Below, in pieces: positions 1 to 6,540 of a stretch of DNA of 11,755 nucleotides. Numbering within the stretch: the stretch's first letter is position 1; every line of letters begins with the position of its first letter. Under the pieces are notes generated by a model. It worked only from the letters and a program-made list of their open reading frames with translations, had not been told where the DNA came from and ran no database searches. This stretch comes from RGIG1934 sp964492545 (GTDB lineage: Bacteria > Bacillota > Clostridia > Lachnospirales > Lachnospiraceae): contig CAZBKO010000072.1 in NCBI GenBank assembly GCA_964492545.1, forward strand, positions 1 through 11,755, written 5' to 3'. A program made the position numbers and the translations under genes.

Positions 1-183
1 GAGGTATTGTTTTTAGTCAATTCCCTTTACTCTTTAAAGTATACAGGAAGCTCCTAATTTCTTTTTTCATATTATTTTTACATAATAAAACCATATAAAT
101 ATTGTACTGCATCATTAATAAATAGTACTATGCTGCAAGCATATATTAACTACTTTTTAATCCATATCAGCTCATTTTTACGC

Positions 184-216
184 AAAAAAACAAGGCATAC
201 ATTTCTATATGCCTTG
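184..216 (-). terminator. Rho-independent terminator of the alcohol dehydrogenase gene
   Basis: A perfect 9-bp inverted repeat (191-199 with 208-216, arms CAAGGCATA/TATGCCTTG, 8-nt loop) is followed on the minus strand by a run of seven T (190-184). It begins 46 nt after the stop codon of the alcohol dehydrogenase gene and points in its direction. Confidence 0.9.
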
Positions 217-261
217 TCATTATCTTTCGTATAAGTTATCTTTTGTAATATATGTCTAGAT

Positions 262-1443
262 TTAGAAATCTACTTCTGTACCGTAGTAAGTACATGTAAA
301 TAACTTCTCCATCTCAGCTGGTGTGATTGCTCTAGGATTTGATCCTGTACATGCATCGCCAACAGCAAGTTCAGCAATCCTAGCAATCTTTTCTTTGAAT
401 TCATCTTCATTGATTCCGAATTCTTTAAGAGTCTTAGGAATGTTAAGTCTTACATTGTATTCATCAATCTTCTCGCAAAGTGAGTTAACAAGTGCTTTCT
501 CTGATGTTCCGGCAAGTCCCATTCTTCTAGCAATTTCAGCATAACGTGTCATAGCTGTCTTATCCTTTGAATTGTACTTGATAACATATGGAAGATAAAT
601 AGCATTTGCACATCCATGAGGAATATGTCCTGTTGAGAATGCAGCTCCTGTTTTATGAGCCATTGAATGAACTATACCAAGTAATGCGTTAGAGAATGCC
701 ATACCTGCAAGACACTGTGCATAATGCATCTGCTCTCTTGCTCCCATATCTCCGTTGTATGAAGCTGGTAAATAATCAAGAACCATCTCGATTGCCTGTA
801 ATGCAAGTGGATCTGTAAATGGTGAGTTAAGTGTTGAAACATATGCTTCAATAGCATGTGTTAAAGCATCCATACCTGTATGAGCTACTAACTTAGCTGG
901 CATTGTCTCTGCTAAATCAGGATCAACAACAGCAACATCTGGTGTAATATTAAAGTCAGCTAAAGGATACTTGATTCCCTTTGCATAATCTGTGATAACT
1001 GAGAATGCTGTTACTTCTGTAGCAGTACCTGAAGTAGAAGGAATTGCTAAGAAATGAGCTTTCTGTCTTAATTCTGGGAAGTTAAATGGGATACATAAAT
1101 CTTCAAATGTTACATCTGGATATTCATAGAATGCCCACATTGCTTTAGCAGCATCAATTGGTGAACCACCACCCATTGCTACTATCCAGTCTGGCTGGAA
1201 CTTTGTCATTGCTTCTGCACCACGCATAACTGTTTCTACAGAAGGATCTGGCTCTACGTTCTCAAATAATTCAACTTCCATTCCAGCTTCTTTAAGGTTA
1301 TTAACAACTTTATCAAGAAAACCGAAACGTTTCATTGATCCGCCACCAACAACAACGATTGCTTTCTTTCCTTTTAAATTCTTTAACTCTTCAATTGCAC
1401 CTTTTCCGTAATAAAGGTCTCTAGGTAATGTAAATCTTGACAT
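262..1443 (-). CDS. iron-containing alcohol dehydrogenase (group III ADH)
   Basis: Cytoplasmic NAD(P)-dependent alcohol dehydrogenase of the Fe-ADH family, which interconverts aldehydes and alcohols and usually disposes of fermentative reductant. The 393-residue length is normal for the family. Seen in the protein: an N-terminal dinucleotide-binding half with GGGS motifs at 33-36 and 91-94 (GGGSPIDAAKA, the family signature), then the metal-binding half. Expected metal ligands are D192 and H196 (GMDALTHA), H259 (HSMAH) and H276 (HIPHG). Three residues lie between the HSMAH and HIPHG boxes beyond the usual spacing in FucO-like enzymes. The ATG follows an AGGAGG ribosome site. The gene is monocistronic or fed by read-through from the LysR gene 227 nt upstream, and ends at a clear terminator. 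Substrate (butanol, propanediol, ethanol or other) cannot be read from sequence. Family call is firm; substrate unknown. Confidence 0.95.
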   Translation of the reverse strand: MSRFTLPRDLYYGKGAIEELKNLKGKKAIVVVGGGSMKRFGFLDKVVNNLKEAGMEVELFENVEPDPSVETVMRGAEAMTKFQPDWIVAMGGGSPIDAAKAMWAFYEYPDVTFEDLCIPFNFPELRQKAHFLAIPSTSGTATEVTAFSVITDYAKGIKYPLADFNITPDVAVVDPDLAETMPAKLVAHTGMDALTHAIEAYVSTLNSPFTDPLALQAIEMVLDYLPASYNGDMGAREQMHYAQCLAGMAFSNALLGIVHSMAHKTGAAFSTGHIPHGCANAIYLPYVIKYNSKDKTAMTRYAEIARRMGLAGTSEKALVNSLCEKIDEYNVRLNIPKTLKEFGINEDEFKEKIARIAELAVGDACTGSNPRAITPAEMEKLFTCTYYGTEVDF

Positions 1444-1477
1444 AAAATAAATACCTCCTATGTATTTTGATATATTT

Positions 1478-1506
1478 ATTTTAACTCATTTTTGGGCAAA
1501 TGTTAT
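1478..1506 (-). promoter_or_regulatory. possible promoter of the alcohol dehydrogenase gene
   Basis: On the minus strand ATAACA (1506-1501), 17 nt, TAAAAT (1483-1478) matches 4/6 and 5/6 of the sigma-A consensus and lies 35 nt before the start codon. The -35 is poor and the region is AT-rich, so this is tentative. An imperfect direct repeat (1458-1470 and 1526-1540, core TATTTTG preceded by CTATG) brackets it and could be an operator. Confidence 0.35.
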
Positions 1507-1600
1507 ATATCAAAAATGAATAGAGCTATGTGTATTTTGGCATATTGCATAATATTAACAAATATTTTACTTATTTTTTACAACATTTGCATAAATATAG

Positions 1601-1664
1601 GCATATATTAATTCAAATCATCATTTATACTACATAATTAATCATTTATCTGTATAATATATGC
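1601..1664. repeat. 10-bp perfect inverted repeat just downstream of the LysR gene
   Basis: GCATATATTA (1601-1610) and TAATATATGC (1655-1664) are exact reverse complements separated by 44 nt. There is no T-run after either arm, so it is not a convincing terminator. The interior also holds two copies of TCATTTAT (1621-1628, 1642-1649). It could be a weak mRNA 3' structure, a protein-binding site, or chance in AT-rich DNA. Confidence 0.4.
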
Positions 1665-1670
1665 ATGTTT

Positions 1671-2597
1671 TTATTCTGCCAGCTTGTTCTTAACATTATC
1701 CAGCTCTTCAATAAACATTCTATCAAGGTCACTGAACTTGTAGCCTCTTGGATAAATTAGCACGTCCTTATTAGATGGTATCTCATCAATACATGGAATC
1801 TCTACTATACCAAATGAGGAACATATATCCTGTGGAATAGGAGAAGCCCACATATATGATGTATGCACCTGACTTAAAATATCAAACTGACTGCCTCTCT
1901 CATATACTCGAATTTGCTTTTGAATATCTTCCTTTTCATTATTCTTGTTAAAATGTGGCATTCCAAGCGATGGAATAGCAACATCTCCATGAACAAGCTG
2001 GATATATTCAGACAATTCATCAATGAAAATGCATTTTCTGCAGGCAAGGGGATGTTCCTTCGACATAATTACCTTAAATTCAAACTCCCACACCGGCTGA
2101 TATTTAATATCCTTTTCCTCCAGTAAATTCAAGAAATATTCCTCATAAGTATTTTGATATCTGATAATTCCCAAATTATAGTCGTTATCAATAATATTGT
2201 TAATTGCTTCCATCGAATTAGTTTCTTTGTAATTAATAGAAATACCTTTGTTTTGGTCTAATTTATTCACGAATTTAGTAAATGCATTAGTTATATAGCT
2301 TGCACGTGGAATAGAAATGCTAAAATTTAGCTTGGATTCGTCCTTATTCTTAAACATGTTTTCCATTTCACTAATTTTGGATAATACCTCGCGCGCCTGT
2401 CTTAAGAACTCTGCTCCCTTCTTAGTTACTACTATCCCCTGAGAAGTTCTCTTAAATATCTCAAATCCAATTTCCGACTCTAGGTCCTTAAGCATTCTGC
2501 TTAGATTTGGCTGACCCATATATAGATTATCAGCAGCCTTTGAAATCGAACCGGAATTTTCAACTTCAACTATATACTTTAAATGTAATAAATTCAT
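1671..2597 (-). CDS. LysR-family transcriptional regulator
   Basis: Cytoplasmic DNA-binding regulator. The N-terminus is a typical LysR winged helix-turn-helix: residues 1-60, with SGSISKAADNLYMGQPNLSR spanning the recognition region, followed by LESEIGFEIFKR and TKKG. A linker helix (about 60-85) and a periplasmic-binding-protein-like effector domain (about 90-300) follow. At 308 residues it has normal family length. I start it at the ATG at 2597, not at a TTG two codons earlier, because GGAGG at 2609-2605 sits 7 nt before the ATG and would collide with the TTG. It begins 18 nt after the phosphatase gene stop, so it reads as the last cistron of the hydrogenase-sensor operon. The effector is unknown. 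The adjacent alcohol dehydrogenase is a natural candidate target (inference). LysR regulators are more often divergent from their target; placement at the end of a sensor operon is less usual. Confidence 0.93.
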   Translation of the reverse strand: MNLLHLKYIVEVENSGSISKAADNLYMGQPNLSRMLKDLESEIGFEIFKRTSQGIVVTKKGAEFLRQAREVLSKISEMENMFKNKDESKLNFSISIPRASYITNAFTKFVNKLDQNKGISINYKETNSMEAINNIIDNDYNLGIIRYQNTYEEYFLNLLEEKDIKYQPVWEFEFKVIMSKEHPLACRKCIFIDELSEYIQLVHGDVAIPSLGMPHFNKNNEKEDIQKQIRVYERGSQFDILSQVHTSYMWASPIPQDICSSFGIVEIPCIDEIPSNKDVLIYPRGYKFSDLDRMFIEELDNVKNKLAE

Positions 2598-2604
2598 TAA
2601 CAAT

Positions 2605-2609
2605 CCTCC
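2605..2609 (-). promoter_or_regulatory. ribosome binding site that sets the LysR start
   Basis: GGAGG lies 7 nt before the ATG at 2597-2595. It overlaps the region needed by the alternative TTG at 2603-2601, so the ATG start (308 residues) is preferred over the TTG (310 residues). Confidence 0.85.
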
Positions 2610-2615
2610 GCTATT

Positions 2616-3788
2616 TTAGTAATACTTTATTTCCACATTCTTTCCCATTTTCTCTACTACATCTTTAATCTGCTCCATAAGATTCATTCTTATACTTAAA
2701 TCAAATGGAAGTCCCGGATTTTGATGAGCTTCATTTATAGCTTTACCTACCAACAACGTAAGATCTGTACATGATTCAATAATAACCTTTGCTATCATAG
2801 AGCCACCATTATTTTTATCAAGTTCAACAAAAAATTGTTCATCAACATTTCCCTCTTCGTATTGCTTAAGAAGTGCTACTGCCCTGGAAAGTGTCAGCAC
2901 GCCCTCTGTTACAAGATCAATTCCGGAAATTCTTCCCATAGGAGGCAATGTTGTGTCTGTATATTCCAGCGAAACATCTATCTTCTTATTCAACACTCTT
3001 GCAACTATATTTGCAGTTGTTCCTCCACATACAATCTTAGTTGCCTGACTCTTCATCAGTTCATGAACAACATTGATATCGTCTTCTTTATTAAGTGGCG
3101 GACCTGTAAATAATACAACAGGCTTTCTGTTGATTATTCTTGAAACCGCTATTGTTGTATCATCGCCAGGTATCTGCATATATAAATCATCACATGCCTT
3201 GCTTATGAGAGAGGCAAGTCTGGATGCAGAGGTTGTCTTTGCCACCGCTCCAAGTGCATATTCAGCGATATTTTCCCAGGACCATCCGTAGTTAAATGTT
3301 TTTCCTACACCTGCGTATACAGCTCCATCACTCATAAGAATAAGGCTGTCTCCAGGCTGTACCGTGAATCTGCTTTCTTTTATTATTTTTCCTTCAATGG
3401 TTCGTTCTTCGGCAGGCAGCTTCAAAAGTTCATTCTTTCTTATAAATATGCAGGAAGGATTGTCAAATTCAACAAGATATACCTGACCATCATTAAATAT
3501 CTGAAGTATGCTAAATGTGCTGTAAGCCACCTGTCTAACCTGACATACAGGGAGTGTCTTAACTATTGTATCAACACACTCTTCTATTGAAGCACCGTTT
3601 AAAAACATTGTTCCTAATATTTTAGATGTAAGTGTTGCAAGAATATTGGCTTTAACACCGCTTCCCATACCATCTGCAAGAATAACTATATTGGAGTTTT
3701 CTGTCTTCATAATCTCAACCTTGTCACCACACAATTCTTCATTATGCTTATTCAGACTGATATATGATGAATCAACGCTAATATCCAT
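2616..3788 (-). CDS. SpoIIE/PP2C-type serine/threonine protein phosphatase
   Basis: Predicted metal-dependent phosphoserine/threonine phosphatase of the SpoIIE branch of PP2C, cytoplasmic with no membrane segment. The catalytic domain covers about 1-218. It has G21-D22, the LADGMGSG motif (37-44, D39), GDSLILMSDG (146-155, D154) and GDDTT (208-212), which together give the aspartates that bind the two metals in this family. Residues about 224-390 form a second region, beginning KPVVLFTGPP and containing CGGTTANIVARVL (254-266), that I do not recognise. It may be regulatory or a partner-docking domain. The ATG overlaps the hydrogenase stop by one base (TAATG) behind a GGAGA site, implying translational coupling. 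The pairing with a PAS-containing hydrogenase homologue matches phosphatase-linked sensory hydrogenases, so H2 or redox control of the phosphatase is inferred. The substrate phosphoprotein is not in this window. Confidence 0.92.
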   Translation of the reverse strand: MDISVDSSYISLNKHNEELCGDKVEIMKTENSNIVILADGMGSGVKANILATLTSKILGTMFLNGASIEECVDTIVKTLPVCQVRQVAYSTFSILQIFNDGQVYLVEFDNPSCIFIRKNELLKLPAEERTIEGKIIKESRFTVQPGDSLILMSDGAVYAGVGKTFNYGWSWENIAEYALGAVAKTTSASRLASLISKACDDLYMQIPGDDTTIAVSRIINRKPVVLFTGPPLNKEDDINVVHELMKSQATKIVCGGTTANIVARVLNKKIDVSLEYTDTTLPPMGRISGIDLVTEGVLTLSRAVALLKQYEEGNVDEQFFVELDKNNGGSMIAKVIIESCTDLTLLVGKAINEAHQNPGLPFDLSIRMNLMEQIKDVVEKMGKNVEIKYY

Positions 3789-5521
3789 TATTTCTCCACA
3801 TCCTCTCCGTCATACAGGATTGTATCTCTCATTTTTGTTAATGTAACCTTTGTCTCTGCCGTAGTTTCGCCAAGCAGTCCCGCAATTTCCTGCGCAACCA
3901 TCATCTGCTTGTCTATAACCTTCTGTGCCATCTCTATTGTCTCTACTTTTCTTCGGTAATCCTTCTGTATCTGCTCCTCTTCCTTTGAAATATCCTGGAA
4001 GATACCAAGTACAGCATTCAAATCCTTAATATACACTATATTTGCCAACACGGTCAGATTCCATTCTCTAAGTACTACCTTCTTACCCAAAATACTTGAA
4101 TGGGTATCAAGCACATATTCGAAATCTGTGTGATCAAACAATTCAAACAAATACATATCCTTTGCTTCTGTTCTTGTCTTTCCAAATTTTTTCTCTGCTG
4201 AGCGATTGAATTCTACAATCTTCATCTCCTGATCAACAATCAAAATGATATTTGGAGATGTTTCAAGAACAACGTTAGACATTGATGTAGCCTGTTCTCT
4301 CATGTATGGAATACACATATCAAGCTCAGCCTTACCCTGATAAACAGCAATTGCCTTTTCACGGCATGTGGAATAACCGCAGGCACCACAGTTAAGTTCA
4401 TACTGTTTCTCTGTCTTTCCGGTCTTAGACAATATCTTTCTGATTGTTTCCTCTGAAGGCATAGGATCTTTGGGTGATTTATCCATAAATTCCTTGTAGA
4501 ATGAAATACCCTCGTCATTGGAAAAATCATACTCATTCGCTTTATTCTTCACTATGCTGTCTTCCATATCAAGCTTAACCTTGAATCTTGATATATGCTC
4601 ATTGTCAATGGCAGGTCCTTTAATGCATCCGCCAGAGCACATATTCATCTCTATAAATGACTGGTGTACCTCACCTCTTGACATACTATCAAGAAGCTCA
4701 ACACAATTTTGGCTTCCATGAACATAAAATTTTCTATAATTATCTGATGTGTCCATTGATGCAACAACGGCTGAAACAACGCCACTGCTTACAGGATACA
4801 ATCGATTAACTTCCGGACAGGGATTATCAAATTGCATCTCTTCACACTGTGATATGTCAACCTGCTTATCATTCAGCCACTCTTCAACCTCAGTAAAGTT
4901 AATAACAGCATCTACACAGCCACTTACCCTGATATCGTCCTCCGCTTCACGCTTCTTGGCAATACATGGACCAAGAAACACTACCTTTACATCATTTCCC
5001 AGTTCTGTTTTAATCAATTTTCCATGTGCAATCATAGGCGAAACAACCGGTGCTAAGTATTTGACAAGCTCAGGGTAATATATCTCAATAAGGTCATTTA
5101 CACTTGGGCAGCAGGTGGTAATTATGTTATCCATCTTACCCTCATTCAACAAATTAATATACTCATTTGTTACATGCACTGCACCTTCCGAAGTCTCACG
5201 CACCTGATAAAATCCAAGTTTTTTGAGTGCTGCAACTATCTGGCCCTGAGTCTTATATTTCAATATTCCCATATATGATGGGGCAATGGAAACTACTACT
5301 TTTTTCCCTGATGCTATGTATTCCTTAACTCTATCGAGATCACTTATCAATGTCTTAGCATTTTGTGGGCATATAGCCAGACAATGTCCACAGAGTATAC
5401 ATTTATCATTTGCAATCTGTGCATGACCATCCTTTACAACAATAGCTTTGACTTCGCAAGCTCTTACACATTTATAACAATCCTTACATCTGGTTTCCTT
5501 AAATCCAATTACATTCAACAT
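3788..5521 (-). CDS. sensory-type [FeFe] hydrogenase with PAS domain (group C-like, HydS)
   Basis: Hydrogenase-like redox or H2 sensor, cytoplasmic, 577 residues. Domain order: a 2[4Fe-4S] ferredoxin domain with C12, C15, C18, C22 and C41, C44, C47, C51; the H-cluster domain (about 70-310); a further [4Fe-4S] domain with CGACGYSTC (C378, C381, C386) and C403; a PAS domain (about 416-512, starting at TSPNIILIVD); and a helical, charged tail (515-577). The four expected H-cluster cysteines are present: C138 in TTCCPS, C186 in GPCIAKK, and C295 and C299 in MCSGGC. Compared with catalytic enzymes, MPC is GPC (G184), the L3 methionine two before the first cysteine is N293, and the final GGG is replaced by G302-P303-A304. 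The adjacent proton-relay cysteine is kept (C137). Small-ligand sensing through PAS and tail is inferred from the family. A GGAGGG site lies 11 nt before the ATG, which is rather long. No maturation genes are nearby. Confidence 0.93.
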   Translation of the reverse strand: MLNVIGFKETRCKDCYKCVRACEVKAIVVKDGHAQIANDKCILCGHCLAICPQNAKTLISDLDRVKEYIASGKKVVVSIAPSYMGILKYKTQGQIVAALKKLGFYQVRETSEGAVHVTNEYINLLNEGKMDNIITTCCPSVNDLIEIYYPELVKYLAPVVSPMIAHGKLIKTELGNDVKVVFLGPCIAKKREAEDDIRVSGCVDAVINFTEVEEWLNDKQVDISQCEEMQFDNPCPEVNRLYPVSSGVVSAVVASMDTSDNYRKFYVHGSQNCVELLDSMSRGEVHQSFIEMNMCSGGCIKGPAIDNEHISRFKVKLDMEDSIVKNKANEYDFSNDEGISFYKEFMDKSPKDPMPSEETIRKILSKTGKTEKQYELNCGACGYSTCREKAIAVYQGKAELDMCIPYMREQATSMSNVVLETSPNIILIVDQEMKIVEFNRSAEKKFGKTRTEAKDMYLFELFDHTDFEYVLDTHSSILGKKVVLREWNLTVLANIVYIKDLNAVLGIFQDISKEEEQIQKDYRRKVETIEMAQKVIDKQMMVAQEIAGLLGETTAETKVTLTKMRDTILYDGEDVEK

Positions 5522-5541
5522 AATATTGTATACCCTCCATT

Positions 5542-5784
5542 CTAATTAAGTAGTGGCATTACAGTGTTTCTAAAAAACTCTTCTGCGCCTGCAGGAGTTA
5601 CAGAGTATATATCCTCATTTACCTTGACGCTGACACCATGAACACACTGACCCATGCAAAACGAACCCTTCATCTCGATTTTATCCTCCAGATGATACAT
5701 ACTTACCTGTCTTTCAAGTATCTGAATTATCTCTCTAGATCCCTTTAGATGACAGGAACTTCCAATACATATTGTTATTACCAT
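5542..5784 (-). CDS. thioredoxin-like [2Fe-2S] ferredoxin (NuoE/HydC-like)
   Basis: Small (80 residues) electron-transfer protein of the thioredoxin-fold [2Fe-2S] family, related to the complex I 24-kDa subunit and bacterial hydrogenase small subunits. The four cluster cysteines are C6 and C11 (C-x4-C in CIGSSCHLKG) and C43 and C47 (C-x3-C in CMGQC), the family pattern. It lacks the N-terminal helical region of full NuoE. I start it at the ATG at 5784: GGAGG at 5794-5790 precedes it by 5 nt, whereas an upstream TTG at 5796 overlaps that site. It ends with TAG 20 nt before the hydrogenase gene and is the first cistron of the operon, behind a plausible promoter. It probably passes electrons to or from the PAS hydrogenase (inference from order and family). 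Confidence 0.92.
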   Translation of the reverse strand: MVITICIGSSCHLKGSREIIQILERQVSMYHLEDKIEMKGSFCMGQCVHGVSVKVNEDIYSVTPAGAEEFFRNTVMPLLN

Positions 5785-5789
5785 TATTT

Positions 5790-5794
5790 CCTCC
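5790..5794 (-). promoter_or_regulatory. ribosome binding site that sets the [2Fe-2S] protein start
   Basis: GGAGG lies 5 nt before the ATG at 5784-5782 and overlaps the alternative TTG start at 5796-5794, so the 80-residue product is preferred over the 84-residue one. Confidence 0.85.
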
Positions 5795-5840
5795 AATCAG
5801 CATATTTGCTTTCGCATACAAAAATTGCACTATTACTTAT

Positions 5841-5869
5841 ATTTTAAAATTATATGCTCTATAAATCAA
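5841..5869 (-). promoter_or_regulatory. predicted sigma-A promoter of the hydrogenase-sensor operon
   Basis: On the minus strand TTGATT (5869-5864), a 17-nt spacer and TAAAAT (5846-5841). Transcription would start near 5834 and give a leader of about 50 nt before the ATG at 5784. It lies between the terminator of the upstream response-regulator gene and the first operon gene, where a promoter is needed. Predicted by eye only. Confidence 0.6.
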
Positions 5870-5894
5870 GCTATTTCACATTCACTGTACTATT

Positions 5895-5933
5895 AAAAAA
5901 AGGAATCTATGCAAATGCACAAGTTCCTTTTTT
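5895..5933 (-). terminator. Rho-independent terminator after the response-regulator gene
   Basis: A 10-bp stem (5896-5905 with 5924-5933, arms AAAAAAGGAA/TTCCTTTTTT) encloses a loop that itself holds TGCA-AA-TGCA. The descending T-rich arm runs into further T on the minus strand. It starts 15 nt after the stop of the REC gene and separates that unit from the hydrogenase operon. Confidence 0.75.
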
Positions 5934-5948
5934 ACTCAATGCTCAGTG

Positions 5949-6422
5949 CTAATTGATATTATCATTATTGTGGCGCAGGCATTGATATTTGTAATTGCCT
6001 ATTACATTTGAAACACGTCTATATACATTCTCAGGATCATATGGCTTAACAATGTAGTCATTTGCCTGCATTTCAAGAGTCTTATGTTCGGCTCCCAAAT
6101 CTCCCTGGGAAGTTATAACAATAGGTATATGATTCATAAGCTCGTGTGTTCTAATCTTCTCAAGAAGTTCAAAACCATCCATAACCGGCATAAGCAAATC
6201 AAGCATTACTATTTCAACATCATTTGAATGTTCAAGCAAATATTCCCATGCTTCTAATCCATTCTCTTTTTCAACTATTATGTAATCGTGTTCAAAAGTA
6301 TATCTTAAAACTGCTCTGTTAGTACCTACATCATCAACTATTAGCATAACTCTTCCATCTTCGATTCCATTAAGCCTGTCCTGCTTAGGAAACTTATTAT
6401 AATCAATCTCCAGGTAATACAC
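5949..6422 (-). CDS. single-domain response regulator (REC) protein
   Basis: Receiver domain with the acidic pair D30/D31, phospho-acceptor D75 (MLDLLMPVMDG), T104-S105 and K126 (KPY), so phosphorylation competent; no output domain follows, only a tail of about 15 residues. It may act by protein contact or as a phosphate sink. The start is uncertain: the open frame is bounded by a TAG at 6434-6432 and begins with GTG at 6422, which has no properly spaced ribosome site. The first ATG (6347) would give 132 residues starting MLIVDDV, a normal REC start, behind a close GGAAG. The restored frame of the preceding EAL gene ends at 6403, inside this frame. The REC sequence resembles that of the neighbouring REC-GGDEF-EAL protein. 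It could therefore be a separate gene or a detached C-terminal domain of that protein. No histidine kinase is in view. Confidence 0.85.
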   Translation of the reverse strand: MYYLEIDYNKFPKQDRLNGIEDGRVMLIVDDVGTNRAVLRYTFEHDYIIVEKENGLEAWEYLLEHSNDVEIVMLDLLMPVMDGFELLEKIRTHELMNHIPIVITSQGDLGAEHKTLEMQANDYIVKPYDPENVYRRVSNVIGNYKYQCLRHNNDNIN

Positions 6423-6540
6423 TCTTCTCGACTACAGGAGTATTTTCCATATATTTCTCAAATTCATTAAACGGCATAGGTCTTGCATAATAATATCCCT
6501 GGACATAATTGCAGTCCATGGAACGCAGTATATCAATCTG
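6403..6540 (-). pseudogene. in-frame remainder of the EAL domain after a premature TAG
   Basis: Directly after the TAG at 6543-6541 the same frame stays open for 45 codons to a TGA at 6405-6403. It reads as the expected end of an EAL domain: QIDILRSMDCNYVQGYYYAR, then PMP and a short tail. The segment carries the conserved QGY glutamine (residue 529 of a read-through product), one of the residues that line the EAL active site. It is therefore not intergenic DNA but the lost 3' part of the gene upstream. Confidence 0.85.

Noticed and set aside
112..121. Dockerin or EF-hand reading of DDDGDGYVDD (residues 112-121 of the protease at 8218-9966; the coordinates given here are residue numbers)
   Set aside because: Only one copy is present and it lies inside the S8 catalytic domain, where such Ca-binding loops are common; there is no paired dockerin repeat.
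1..183. Possible end of a plus-strand gene at the window edge (18 open codons to a TAA at 55-57)
   Set aside because: Too short to identify, with no recognisable sequence; the rest of 1-183 shows no gene or clear signal.
1541..1566. Rex operator upstream of the alcohol dehydrogenase gene
   Set aside because: The minus strand has one good half-site (TTGTTAA), but the opposite half matches only about 4 of 7 bases, so the palindrome is not convincing.
1601..1664. Inverted repeat as the terminator of the hydrogenase-sensor operon
   Set aside because: The loop is 44 nt, the stem is almost all A/T, and neither strand has a T-run after it, so it does not fit an intrinsic terminator.
4749..5078. 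A 109-codon plus-strand reading frame opposite the hydrogenase gene
   Set aside because: Antisense to conserved H-cluster coding sequence, Ser/Thr-rich composition typical of a shadow frame, and no ribosome site recognised.
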